The position numbers and the translations under genes are program-made. DNA of 64,000 nt from Nostoc linckia NIES-25. Its GTDB lineage: Bacteria > Cyanobacteriota > Cyanobacteriia > Cyanobacteriales > Nostocaceae. The notes below the pieces were generated by a model, which was not told the origin of the DNA, did not search any database, and saw only the letters and a list, made by a program, of their open reading frames with translations. The stretch is taken from positions 2,506,471-2,570,470 of the forward strand of contig NZ_AP018222.1 of NCBI RefSeq assembly GCF_002368035.1. The letters run 5' to 3'. Below, one piece after another: positions 52,884 to 61,993 of the stretch (the stretch's first letter is position 1; every line of letters begins with the position of its first letter).

Positions 52884-54518
52884 TTGCAGTCACAACTTGA
52901 TGAACGTCAGCAAACACAGGAAGAATTGCATTTTTCTCAAGCTCGATTTGCCCGAATTCTAGACATCGCCGATGATGCAATTATTTCTATTAATGGTTTT
53001 CAATGCATCACACTGTTTAATCAAGGAGCAGAGAAAATTTTCGGCTACTCTGCCCAGGAAGTAATTGGACAAAAGCTTGACTTACTTTTGCCGCAACGCT
53101 TTTGCAACTTGCATCGTCAGCATGTAGTGGACTTTGGCAAATCTCCCAATGTTGCCCGACGCATGGGAGAACGGCGCGAAATATATGGTCGCCGTAAGGA
53201 TGGCACTGAATTTCCAGCAGAGGCTTCCATTTCCAAAATCGACATGACTGAAGAGACATTTTACACAGTTATATTACGTGATATAACTGAGCGAAAGCAA
53301 ATCGAGCGTATGAAAGATGAGTTTATCTCTGTTGTCAGCCATGAACTCCGCACACCTTTAACTTCAATTCATGGTTCTCTGGGAATGCTAGCTAGTGGTT
53401 TGCTACCGACAGACTCAGAACAAGGAAAACGCCTGTTACAAATTGCTACTGATAGTACCGAACGTTTAGTACGCTTAATCAACGACATCCTCGACATTGA
53501 ACGGATCGAGTCGGGTAAAGCGAAAATGGAACCGACAATCTGTAATATCGCTGAAATTATCGCTCAAGCAGTAAATGTCATGCAGTCTCTGGCTGATAAA
53601 GCAGGAGTGAAGTTAGTGATTTCGGATGTCTCCGGTCAAGTATGGGCAGATTGCGATCGCATTGTTCAAACCCTAACCAACCTATTGAGTAACGCTATTA
53701 AATTTTCGTCTCCTGGGTCTACAGTTTGGTTGCAAGTACAAGAAGAAGACGATGAAGTTTTGTTAATAGTCAAAGACACCGGACGCGGTATTCCAACCGA
53801 CAAACTTGAAAGTATCTTTGAGCGCTTTCAACAAGTTGATTCCTCGGATTCGCGCAATCATGATGGTACTGGTTTGGGCTTGGCAATTTGTAAGAGCATT
53901 ATGCAACAGCATGGTGGACGCATCTGGGCTGAAAGTGTGTTAGGCGAAGGTAGCACTTTTTACGTTACCCTCCCCTTGATCCGCACTTCCCAAAAAACTG
54001 ATATAACTAACCAATTGAATTGGGTAAATAAACCATTTTCAGACAACCATCTATTAGAGTCACTCAGACAGGTGTTAGCTAAATCTTCAAAAGGAGTCCG
54101 CGTTCTAATTGTTGAAGACGATACTGATTTAGCTCAACTACTGATGACTTTGTTTGAAAGGCATAAGATTGAAACCTTCCTAGCCAAAACTGGACGGGAA
54201 GCAATCCGCCTGAGTCAAGAAGTGAATCCTGACTTAATGATTCTCGACCTGATCTTGCCAGAAAGTGATGGGTTTGCAGTAGTAGATTGGCTACAACAGC
54301 ACAATCATCTGTGTAATACTCCCGTGCTGGTATACTCAGCTAGGGATTTGGATGAATCCGAACACAATCGGCTGAGGTTAGGACATACAGAATTTTTGAC
54401 TAAAGGACGTGTGACTACTGAGGAATTTGAACAACGGGTAATGGAGTTACTTCAACGAGTTACTCACAACCAACAAGAGGATAGCGATGATGGCAACAAA
54501 GCGAATTCTAGTGGTTGA
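52884..54518 (+). CDS. PAS-HisKA-HATPase-REC hybrid histidine kinase, probably the 3' part of the split gene
   Basis: TTG 52884 is the first possible start after the repeat; the frame is open further upstream (AINELELRVAERTAELI, a normal kinase coiled coil) with no better start. A PAS domain (FARILDIADDAIISINGFQC) is followed by HisKA with His near 153 (FISVVSHELRTPLTSIHGSL), HATPase (DTGRGIPTDKLESIFERFQQ, GTGLGLAICKSI) and a final receiver (MILDLILPESDG). It ends overlapping the next response regulator by 32 bp. Separate from the upstream regulator it has no obvious ribosome binding site. Confidence 0.85.
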   Translation: MQSQLDERQQTQEELHFSQARFARILDIADDAIISINGFQCITLFNQGAEKIFGYSAQEVIGQKLDLLLPQRFCNLHRQHVVDFGKSPNVARRMGERREIYGRRKDGTEFPAEASISKIDMTEETFYTVILRDITERKQIERMKDEFISVVSHELRTPLTSIHGSLGMLASGLLPTDSEQGKRLLQIATDSTERLVRLINDILDIERIESGKAKMEPTICNIAEIIAQAVNVMQSLADKAGVKLVISDVSGQVWADCDRIVQTLTNLLSNAIKFSSPGSTVWLQVQEEDDEVLLIVKDTGRGIPTDKLESIFERFQQVDSSDSRNHDGTGLGLAICKSIMQQHGGRIWAESVLGEGSTFYVTLPLIRTSQKTDITNQLNWVNKPFSDNHLLESLRQVLAKSSKGVRVLIVEDDTDLAQLLMTLFERHKIETFLAKTGREAIRLSQEVNPDLMILDLILPESDGFAVVDWLQQHNHLCNTPVLVYSARDLDESEHNRLRLGHTEFLTKGRVTTEEFEQRVMELLQRVTHNQQEDSDDGNKANSSG

Positions 54519-54876
54519 TAACGAGCAATATATTCAAGAAGTTGCCAAGATTTGCTTGGAAACAGTCGCAGGGTGGAAAGTAGAGACAGCTAGTTCTGGT
54601 AAAGAAGGCATAATTAAAGCCGAAACTTACCAGCCAGATGCGATTCTACTGGATGTGATGATGCCAGATATGGATGGCATTGCCACCTTTGAAAAGTTAC
54701 AAGCAAATCCCTTAACCAAAGCAATTCCGGTAATTTTATTAACTGCTAAAATCCAAGCTTCCGATCGCCGTCGCTATGCCCAAATAGGAATCAACGGTGC
54801 GATCGCTAAACCTTTCAATCCCCTAGAATTAGCTCAACAAGTAGCAGCAGCGTTGGGTTGGAACTTGGAGAAGTAA
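54487..54876 (+). CDS. Single-domain response regulator (CheY-like)
   Basis: A 129-residue receiver: RILVVDNEQYIQEVAKICLE, phospho-Asp near 56 (AILLDVMMPDMDG), AIPVILLTAK and GAIAKPFNPLEL. The acidic pocket reads D-N-E rather than D-D/E. Its start codons (ATGATG) lie inside the end of the kinase gene (32-bp overlap in another frame), so translation is probably coupled. It is a likely output or shuttle partner of the kinase above. Confidence 0.93.
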   Translation: MMATKRILVVDNEQYIQEVAKICLETVAGWKVETASSGKEGIIKAETYQPDAILLDVMMPDMDGIATFEKLQANPLTKAIPVILLTAKIQASDRRRYAQIGINGAIAKPFNPLELAQQVAAALGWNLEK

Positions 54877-54927
54877 TAATTCCCAACGCCTAATTTTGGC
54901 TCGGTTTCACGTCCCTCAATCCAATAT

Positions 54928-57267
54928 CTAAAATTTAAAATCCCCCAGCAATGATTGATTAGGCGTTAACTGAGTTTCAAAACGGCTGTAAACAATTTGG
55001 GTTGGATACCAAGAAGAAAACCAGTAGGAATCTTGAATAATTTGGCAAGAACTACCCGCATCTGGAAACTCAAATTGAACCAAACCTAAGTTATTTAATC
55101 CAACTACTTCTCGTCCTTCTTGAAACCAGCGAGATTTCCAAAACATTAGCGGTTGTAAATATCCTATTTTGGTATTTTTCGCTCGTTTCCAAGGAGCTAT
55201 AAATGATGAAATATCTGTTGTGCAGTTACAAGGTTGAGCGCGTTGTCGAATTAACCATTCCAGTACGCAATACCAGTCAGGGTCAGTTAATTGCTGTTGT
55301 TGGCGTAGTCTATTGGGGTAGGGTTTGGCAGTAAAGGTATCGTGGTGTAATTTTTTTCCAGAAATTTCTACCATATTGGCTGGGTTCATCCATCCAATCC
55401 AATATCTCAGTTTTTCTGCTAATAACCAACCTTTCATGCGTGTATGAATCACTCGTGTTATTGCTTCTTCATTTTTCAGGGCGCTAGAAGTTAGCTGTAC
55501 TAAAACCGATTGCAATTGAGAATGGGTGCGTGCATAAGACAGGCGAGCCGCAAAACTATAGTGAATATCCCCAGATAAAATAATCACTTGCCGCCGTTGT
55601 TTAAACAAGGTGTTGAGAAACTTCGCTAGTGCTTCAACATTGATGTTCCAAGCATCACCAACATCTGTGGAAAAAACTTTCTCTTGTTGTAAATTCCAAT
55701 GGTGAATCCAATCTATTACTTGCGAACCAAATACATTAGTGGGTGCAATCACAAATGTAGTTTGAATCTGAGTTTCTTGAGCTATTTGCTCTAAAGGCAA
55801 AACTAATTGTTGCTCAAAAGCTTTTGGACATAATAGCATCGGTGGAGCGATCGCTTTTTGATCGGCTGGGTAACCCCGCCAAGTACGCGTATCCAAAACA
55901 ATCACTTCATGACAATCGCTCTTGACTATGTAATTCCAAGTAAGTGCTTCAGGATATCTAGCTAAAATAAACACCGACTCGTCTCGGATTAAAACAGGTA
56001 AATCCGTATGAGGATCGTTGGGCGGCATACCAACATAACGAGCGATCGCTTCATCAGTCTTTGTATCTTTTCCTTTCTTAGCTGACCAAATTTCTGCCGC
56101 AGCCAGCAGTTTTTCCCCAGGTTGACCTTCTGCAAATTGTTCTGGTGTATTGCCCCATGCTTGAAACACCGTGTAAGCCAACAGAGCATTTTGCACCACT
56201 CGCCGCCCCAAAGGACGCCCCAAGACTCGCAAACACCAAGCTTGGTTCAAATTCCAGTCATCACTAACATCATGGTCATCAAAGATGGTGTACGTGGGAA
56301 TATTGGCAAGGGCGCGGCGCACTTTCCCCAGGGTATAAATGAACTGTCGTAAATCTTTAACAGCCTGGTTCCAATTTTTAATTGCTCGGCGATCGCGTGT
56401 TACTTGGCTTCCTTTAGGAAAAACAAGCGGCCAGCATACTGGCGACCACGTTAATAAATAAGTAGCGTAATATTCACCCAGGCTCAGCAGATGACTGGCA
56501 ACTTTCTCAGATTTATTATGTAATCCTGCTGTCAAACCGGCTTCATTGGTAGCAACTTTAGCCCGTTCTCCAGGGGGCAATTCCTTGGGAGTGCAGTACA
56601 CCCCACCCACAGGTAATTGTTCCTCCCAACCCAGTAGAGCATCTCCTAGAGTAGTAGCAACCCACAGCGACGGGTCTGCTACATCGTCGCCATAAATTTG
56701 ATCCCCTGTCAGAAATAGCTGGTGAGGGCGGCGCTGGGCTTGATTTGCAGATGCTTCAATTAAGCTATCGAGAATCGGTAGGGCATCAAATCCTGAACCA
56801 TGAGGTTTACGACAGGAAGCATGGACAATTTGCAAATCTTGGAGACGGTTGGGTGGTAAGGTAAAAGTTGGTTTTTGATGCTCGAAGTAGCTGATGCTAG
56901 CCGTAGGATAGGAGTTTGAGCATAATGCTTGTTGTAGCGTTTGCCGAGTCTGGTTAGCGACAGTCAACTGCAAATCATAGGCATAAATGCGATTGCTAGT
57001 TAGGCGATGTCCAACTGTAGACCGAGCCGTGACAGCAACTACATGAAGATACTTACCCAAAGCAACAGTAGAGCGATCGCCCTGCAATAAGCATTCTCCC
57101 AGCACTTCGCCATCATTTGTTGTGCCATAAACTTTGAGTTCTACCTGGCAAGCCTGTTTGAGTGCTAGCCATACCGTTACTGATTCCGGTTCAGTATGTT
57201 TGAGAATTGGCCCTGCCAAAATCAGCGGTAACCTTTGGAAAAACTCGTCTCCAGCTTGATACTTCAT
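54928..57267 (-). CDS. PhoD-like metallophosphatase
   Basis: A 779-residue protein of the PhoD/alkaline phosphatase D-like superfamily. Metal-binding motifs: FLTGDQIYGDDVADPSLWV, TIFDDHDVSDDWNLN and IILSGDIHYSFAARL. The N-terminal region (LAGPILKHTEPESVTVWLAL) resembles the PhoD N-domain. No signal peptide is visible, so it is probably cytoplasmic, unlike exported PhoD. The substrate is unknown; phosphodiester or phosphomonoester hydrolysis is the general activity. Its stop lies 50 bp from the convergent response regulator. Confidence 0.9.
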   Translation of the reverse strand: MKYQAGDEFFQRLPLILAGPILKHTEPESVTVWLALKQACQVELKVYGTTNDGEVLGECLLQGDRSTVALGKYLHVVAVTARSTVGHRLTSNRIYAYDLQLTVANQTRQTLQQALCSNSYPTASISYFEHQKPTFTLPPNRLQDLQIVHASCRKPHGSGFDALPILDSLIEASANQAQRRPHQLFLTGDQIYGDDVADPSLWVATTLGDALLGWEEQLPVGGVYCTPKELPPGERAKVATNEAGLTAGLHNKSEKVASHLLSLGEYYATYLLTWSPVCWPLVFPKGSQVTRDRRAIKNWNQAVKDLRQFIYTLGKVRRALANIPTYTIFDDHDVSDDWNLNQAWCLRVLGRPLGRRVVQNALLAYTVFQAWGNTPEQFAEGQPGEKLLAAAEIWSAKKGKDTKTDEAIARYVGMPPNDPHTDLPVLIRDESVFILARYPEALTWNYIVKSDCHEVIVLDTRTWRGYPADQKAIAPPMLLCPKAFEQQLVLPLEQIAQETQIQTTFVIAPTNVFGSQVIDWIHHWNLQQEKVFSTDVGDAWNINVEALAKFLNTLFKQRRQVIILSGDIHYSFAARLSYARTHSQLQSVLVQLTSSALKNEEAITRVIHTRMKGWLLAEKLRYWIGWMNPANMVEISGKKLHHDTFTAKPYPNRLRQQQQLTDPDWYCVLEWLIRQRAQPCNCTTDISSFIAPWKRAKNTKIGYLQPLMFWKSRWFQEGREVVGLNNLGLVQFEFPDAGSSCQIIQDSYWFSSWYPTQIVYSRFETQLTPNQSLLGDFKF

Positions 57268-57477
57268 TACAAACAGCTGACAAAGTGGATGATGTTTTGG
57301 ATTATCTTGCTTTCTTTTTGCAATGTCACCCGAAAATCATAGCGATTTAAGAACCACTATTAATACTCCGATTAGAGAATTTTCACAAAGATATAAAAAT
57401 AAAGGGTTAAAAACGGCACAAAAAAATATATATTAAAACTATTTCAGCAGTTATAAAGCGATTAAAGCCTGTAATAT

Positions 57478-57816
57478 TTAACTCGGCATTGCTTTAGGTT
57501 GATGAACTGGAATTTCTATTACAATTTTGACGCCCTCTGATATTTTGGAATCACACCAGATCTTGCCATGATGTTTTTGTGTGATTATTTGGTAGCTGAT
57601 GAATAAGCCCAAGCCTGTACCTTTGCCGATGGGTTTGGTGGTAAAAAAAGGATCGAAAATACGGCCTCGCACTGCTTCAGGTATCCCGGAACCATTGTCA
57701 GCGATCGCTAGAGTTTGAGCAATTTTCTGGCTTTGGGCGATGGCAACTGCACCAACAACATTCGTTAATAACGAAATACCAACAAAGCTTACAAGAAGTT
57801 TGTGAGAAATTTTCAT
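57478..57816 (-). pseudogene. Internally deleted histidine kinase remnant
   Basis: The 112-codon frame joins two ends of a sensor kinase. Residues 1-37 are a kinase N-terminus with a membrane helix (MKISHKLLVSFVGISLLTNV). From residue 38 it is already in the ATPase domain: IADNGSGIPEAVRGRIFDPF, then GKGTGLGLFISYQII and KIWCDSKISEGVKI. The whole sensor, HisKA and N-box parts are missing, so no kinase activity is expected. The junction codes AIAD through GCGATCGC at 57701-57708, a HIP1 site. Confidence 0.82.
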
Positions 57817-57950
57817 AGCGAAAGGTCAGCTATAACCACGTCGGTTTTTTAGTTAGCGCTCTTCCATCAGTCTTGGAAAAATTAACGAATTTTCGCCATT
57901 TCAGCCAACGAAAAATTAAGATTTTATCCCAGAGTGATGGAAAAGGGTTA

Positions 57951-58072
57951 GGGACTTCCAAGAAATAAATTATCCACTCTTGTGGGGTGGGCGTCTCGCC
58001 CGCCCGTAAAGAGGGGCGGACAAGATGTCCACCCCACAAGAAAAGTTGTATATTTTTTTATTTGGAAGTCCC
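57951..58072. mobile_element. MITE-like element with GGGACTTCC terminal inverted repeats
   Basis: Left end GGGACTTCCAAGAAATAAA, right end TTTATTTGGAAGTCCC (58057-58072). TTA is present on both sides (57948-57950 and 58073-58075) as a possible target duplication. Inside is a second inverted repeat, CTTGTGGGGTGG (57977-57988) with CCACCCCACAAG (58029-58040). It is noncoding. Located between a kinase remnant and the malic enzyme gene. Confidence 0.75.
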
Positions 58073-58104
58073 TTAGTGTTCCCAAATTACCGCACAAAAC
58101 TAAA

Positions 58105-58127
58105 TGGGACAGGCGGTTCGCCCGTCC
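58105..58127 (-). terminator. Hairpin downstream of malic enzyme
   Basis: GGGACAGGCG with CGCCCGTCCC forms a near-perfect stem with a GTT loop about 29-50 nt after the malic enzyme stop codon. It may terminate that transcript, although the following U-run is weak. Confidence 0.5.
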
Positions 58128-58155
58128 CTCAAAAGTAATTTTTGAAATCGATTAA

Positions 58156-59547
58156 CTAATTCCGAGCAATACCTTCTTGACGTGCAGCGCGTTGCACGGC
58201 AGCAGCAACCGCAGTTACAACGCGTTGATCGAAGACTGAAGGAATAATGTGTTCGCGATTCAAATCTGAAGGATTCACCAAAGAAGCGATCGCGGTTGCG
58301 GCTTCTAGGTACATTGTGGTGGTAATCGCCTGTGCCCGACAATCTAAAGCACCACGGAATACTCCAGGAAAAGCTAAAACATTATTGATTTGATTTGGGT
58401 AATCACTGCGACCGGTGGCGATCACAGCGACGTTTTTGTGAATTAATTCTGGCTGAATTTCGGGAATCGGATTGGCCATTGCAAACACAATTGGGTCTTT
58501 CGCCATCGATTGCACCATTTCCGGTGTCAAAACTCCTGGGGCGCTGACACCAATAAATACATCTGCACCTTGCATTGCACCTGCTAAGGTACCTTGAGCT
58601 TTGACGGCAAATTCGAGTTTTTCTTCTGTGAGGTCTGTACGGCTGGTAGAGATAATTCCTTTGGAGTCGCACATCCAGATTTTGTCTGCGCCGGCTTTTT
58701 TGAGTAAGCGGGCGATAGCCACTCCCGCTGCACCTGCACCATTAATCACAATGCGGATTTCGCCGATTGTTTTATGTACCAACTTCAAGGCATTAAACAA
58801 GGCTGCTAAGGTGACAATTGCAGTACCGTGTTGGTCATCATGAAAAACCGGAATATCTAATTCCTGGCGCAATCTCGCTTCAATTTCAAAACAACGCGGT
58901 GCGGCAATATCTTCTAAATTTACGCCACCAAATACCGGAGCAATATTTTTGACTGCCTGGATAATCTCATCTGTATTTTGCGTAGCTAAACAGATGGGAA
59001 AAGCATCCAGTCCGGCAAATTCTTTGAATAGCATCGCTTTGCCTTCCATAACTGGGAGTGCCGCCGCTGGGCCGAGATTTCCCAGACCTAAAACTGCACT
59101 ACCATCTGTAACAATAGCAACAGTATTTTGTTTAATGGTTAACTTGTAAACTTCTTCTGGATCTTGAGCGATCGCAGTACAAATTCTGCCGACTCCTGGC
59201 GTGTAAGCCATTGCTAAATCAGACACGCTTTTTAAGGGAATTCGGCTAGCAATGCTGATTTTGCCACCGCGATGCAAATTGAAGGTGCGATCGTAGACAC
59301 TCAGTAACTTAATATCAGGCAGTGCTTTGACTGCTTGCACAATCGTTTCAGCATGTTCGGTACTAGCAGCATCAACGGTAAGATCGCGGGTGGACTCTTT
59401 GCGGGTTTGCTCGATTAAATCGATTTGACCGAGATTACCGCCAGTAGTGGCGATCGCTTGGGTTACCGACGCCAACATCCCCACGCGATTGGGAATCTGC
59501 AAGCGTAGTGTCAAACTAAAACTAGAGTTAGGAGTTAGATCTGCCAT
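58156..59547 (-). CDS. NAD(P)-dependent malic enzyme with N-terminal ACT domain
   Basis: A 463-residue malic enzyme (malate to pyruvate plus CO2). The first 85 residues are an ACT regulatory domain (LRLQIPNRVGMLASVTQAIA, GGNLGQIDLIE). The catalytic part has MAYTPGVGRICTAIA, GKAMLFKEFAGLDAFP, VFHDDQHGTAIVTLAALFN and the Rossmann motif INGAGAAGVAIARLLKKAG. It ends ARQEGIARN. ACT domains bind amino acids or other small ligands, so allosteric control is likely, but the ligand is unknown. In cyanobacteria malic enzyme feeds pyruvate and CO2. Confidence 0.93.
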   Translation of the reverse strand: MADLTPNSSFSLTLRLQIPNRVGMLASVTQAIATTGGNLGQIDLIEQTRKESTRDLTVDAASTEHAETIVQAVKALPDIKLLSVYDRTFNLHRGGKISIASRIPLKSVSDLAMAYTPGVGRICTAIAQDPEEVYKLTIKQNTVAIVTDGSAVLGLGNLGPAAALPVMEGKAMLFKEFAGLDAFPICLATQNTDEIIQAVKNIAPVFGGVNLEDIAAPRCFEIEARLRQELDIPVFHDDQHGTAIVTLAALFNALKLVHKTIGEIRIVINGAGAAGVAIARLLKKAGADKIWMCDSKGIISTSRTDLTEEKLEFAVKAQGTLAGAMQGADVFIGVSAPGVLTPEMVQSMAKDPIVFAMANPIPEIQPELIHKNVAVIATGRSDYPNQINNVLAFPGVFRGALDCRAQAITTTMYLEAATAIASLVNPSDLNREHIIPSVFDQRVVTAVAAAVQRAARQEGIARN

Positions 59548-60500
59548 GTTGATTTGGGATTTTAAGTTTTAGATCTTATATTGAATTGCTTGGTAAAAAT
59601 CTAGACAAAACCTAAAATATAATGTTTTCCTCAAGTCAATCTCAAATCTGTAAGCTACGTTCACGCAGCTTAACGCACCTTTGCCAAATAGTAAAACTCT
59701 ACACAAGATTTTTTGAGCTTGCCACAATCATGTGAGAAGTTTTTTGCAGCCAGCACAAATAAAAGCTTTTCGTCTGTATAATGACTGGTGTCCAGATTTC
59801 CTGACTTAAGTAGCCTTACTTTGTGATTCTTCAGAATCGGATAGACATAATTTGATTGACCCATTCATCAGTAGTAGAAGCTTCCCAAACGAGGATAAGT
59901 GCTTCAATAGCATCATTGATTGCTAAATTTTGAGAAAGAATTAAGACTCCTGAACTCGTTTGCGAGCTGATAAAATCACCAACTAAACAGGCATTGTTCT
60001 CCGATCGTGAGTTACAAGAACTCTGCCATCCTGTGCTGCGATCGCCCAGCTTTGATTAGGCTATCCATATCCCGTAAACCTGCGTTTTTTATAGGTTGTG
60101 ATTCTGTTGAAAATATTTGATAAATTGAAAGCGGTCTGTTGAAATAATTTTACAAAAATTAACAGTTGTTGATTCCAAATTGTGTAATTTAGCAATGGTC
60201 TACACAATTTTATTTTTATTTTCCGATAGTAGTTACTAGATCAAATATTACCTATCCATTAGCACCACTTATTGTATCTAGTTTTTAAATTTTACCAGCC
60301 ATAATCTTATTAGTGAGTTATTTTTTAGGAAAAACCTAGCCCAGTTTAATTTAACAGCAAATTCTATACTCCGTAAGCACTAAGTTGTGAGTAAATAAGA
60401 TCTCTTAAGTGGGAGATCGACTAAAGGAATTGCTAAACAAATTGTTACAAACACAGTCGAACTGACAAAAATTTACTTTTACCTCATACCTAGCCTTGAC
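59548..60500. other. Long gap with a degraded PIN-like gene
   Basis: Apart from the remnant at 59831-60083, the 950 bp are AT-rich and show no intact gene. A 64-codon minus-strand frame at 59670-59864 has its start inside the remnant and is considered spurious. The last 200 bp should contain the promoter of the kinase at 60501. Confidence 0.5.
59831..60083 (-). pseudogene. Remnant of a DUF5615 PIN-like toxin-family gene
   Basis: On the minus strand three adjacent frames together give a recognisable DUF5615 pattern: NAGLRDMDSLIKA, then WAIAAQDGRVLVTHDRRTMP, then GDFISSQTSSGVLILSQNLA and LVWEASTTDEWVNQIMSIRF before TGA at 59831-59833. At least two frameshifts (near GCTGGGCG and after RRTMPV) and a missing N-terminus show the gene is dead. 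Usual partners (a DUF433 antitoxin) are not seen here. Confidence 0.65.
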
Positions 60501-61646
60501 ATGACTTTACAATCTTCTCGTTCTGATAAAATTCTGGTGGTTGATGACTCTCCTGATAATGTGTTTCTGATCAAAACTATTTTGGAGGAGGAAGGTTACA
60601 CCATTAGCACCGCAGAAAATGGTATTTCGGCATTGGCGCAATTGCAAGCATCTCCTTGTGACTTAGTTCTCCTGGATTTGATGATGCCAGGTATGGACGG
60701 ATACGAAGTTACTAAGCATATTCGGGGAGATATGAAATTATCGCAATATATTCCCATATTGCTAATCACTGCCCACGATGCGCCTAACGTTGCTCACGGA
60801 TTAGACTTGGGTGCTGATGATTTTATCCGCAAACCTGTCACAGTAGATGAATTATTAGCAAGAGTGCGATCGCTTTTGCGTTTGAAGCACAGTATGGATG
60901 AACGCGATGAAATCGCCCGCCAGCGAGAAGATTTTGTCTCCCGCCTCACCCACGACTTACGTACTCCCTTAGTAGCAGCCGATCGCATGTTAATGCTATT
61001 TCAACAAGGCGCTTTAGGAACATTATCACCGCAAATGCAGGAAGTAATTGCCATCATGGCTCGAAGCAATATCAACCTGCTTTCTATGGTCAATACCTTA
61101 TTAGAAGTTTACCGCTTTGAAGCAGGTCGCAAAACTTTGGCATTGCAACCTGTTAATTTAGCACAGTTATTAGAAGAAGTAGCTGGAGAATTGACGCCCC
61201 TAGCTCAAGACAAAAAACTGTCCCTCAATTTGGAATTAGCTAAGGAATTAAAGACAAATGCAGTAATAGGCGATCGCTTAGAGTTACATCGTCTATTTAC
61301 TAATCTTATCGGCAACGCAATCAAATTTACCGACTCTGGTTCGGTGACTATTCGCCTTACTTCCCAAACGGAGTTTGCCAAAAATAGCGAATATCAATTC
61401 TCTGGAAAATCTAATTTTACTGACTACATTAGCATTGAGATAGCAGATACTGGCCCAGGTATTCCTCCTGAAGAAAGAACCACCATATTTGAACGATTTC
61501 GCCAAGGCAGTCACAAAAGTTCTGGTAGTGGCTTAGGACTGTATCTTGCTCGCCGAATTGTTGAGGCACATCAAGGTATTATTTTGGTAAATTCAGAGTT
61601 GGGTAAAGGTAGTACATTTATTGTACTTCTACCGCAAAAAACATAA
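60501..61646 (+). CDS. Response regulator-histidine kinase hybrid (REC-HisKA-HATPase)
   Basis: A 381-residue soluble kinase with an N-terminal receiver: ILVVDDSPDNVFLIKTILEE, phospho-Asp near 59 (LVLLDLMMPGMDG) and DDFIRKPVTVDELL. A HisKA domain follows with His near 151 (DFVSRLTHDLRTPLVAADRM), then HATPase with ADTGPGIPPEERTTIFERFR and GSGLGLYLARRIVEAHQG. No sensor or membrane segment, so the input is through the receiver. This REC-HK layout is common in cyanobacteria. It stands alone after a long gap. Confidence 0.95.
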   Translation: MTLQSSRSDKILVVDDSPDNVFLIKTILEEEGYTISTAENGISALAQLQASPCDLVLLDLMMPGMDGYEVTKHIRGDMKLSQYIPILLITAHDAPNVAHGLDLGADDFIRKPVTVDELLARVRSLLRLKHSMDERDEIARQREDFVSRLTHDLRTPLVAADRMLMLFQQGALGTLSPQMQEVIAIMARSNINLLSMVNTLLEVYRFEAGRKTLALQPVNLAQLLEEVAGELTPLAQDKKLSLNLELAKELKTNAVIGDRLELHRLFTNLIGNAIKFTDSGSVTIRLTSQTEFAKNSEYQFSGKSNFTDYISIEIADTGPGIPPEERTTIFERFRQGSHKSSGSGLGLYLARRIVEAHQGIILVNSELGKGSTFIVLLPQKT

Positions 61647-61993
61647 GAAATTTAGTAAGTAAACCTCGTCTAAATGGATAACTGGAGTTTTTCAAAGGAG
61701 AATAGGGAAGAGTGTAGAATTTGTCAATCAAACCCGATTCCAAAAAACTAGTGTTTTCAAATTAGACGTGGTTTAGCATTTATCAATCGATTAGTATTTT
61801 AAATTGTCTATTATAGACATCTCCAGAAATTAAATATGCGTTATCCATAACCCTTGTAGAGACGTAGCAATGCTACGTCTCTACAAATATATAGCAATGC
61901 TACGTCTCTACAAATATATAGCATTGCTACGTCTCTACTACAAATATATACATGCAGCGATAGTATTAAATAAGTAGTTTCTAGCACAAAACA
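61647..61993. other. Gap with tandem GTCTCTAC repeats
   Basis: At 61856-61884 GTAGAGACGTAGC pairs with GCTACGTCTCTAC; then a 27-bp unit (ending GCTACGTCTCTAC) is repeated twice more to 61938 with TACAAATATATA between. This is the same family as 18664-18690. The region ends about 30 bp before the aldehyde dehydrogenase ATG. Confidence 0.75.

Noticed and set aside
59670..59864. 64-codon minus-strand frame
   Set aside because: Its start is inside the DUF5615 remnant and in a different frame; no independent support.
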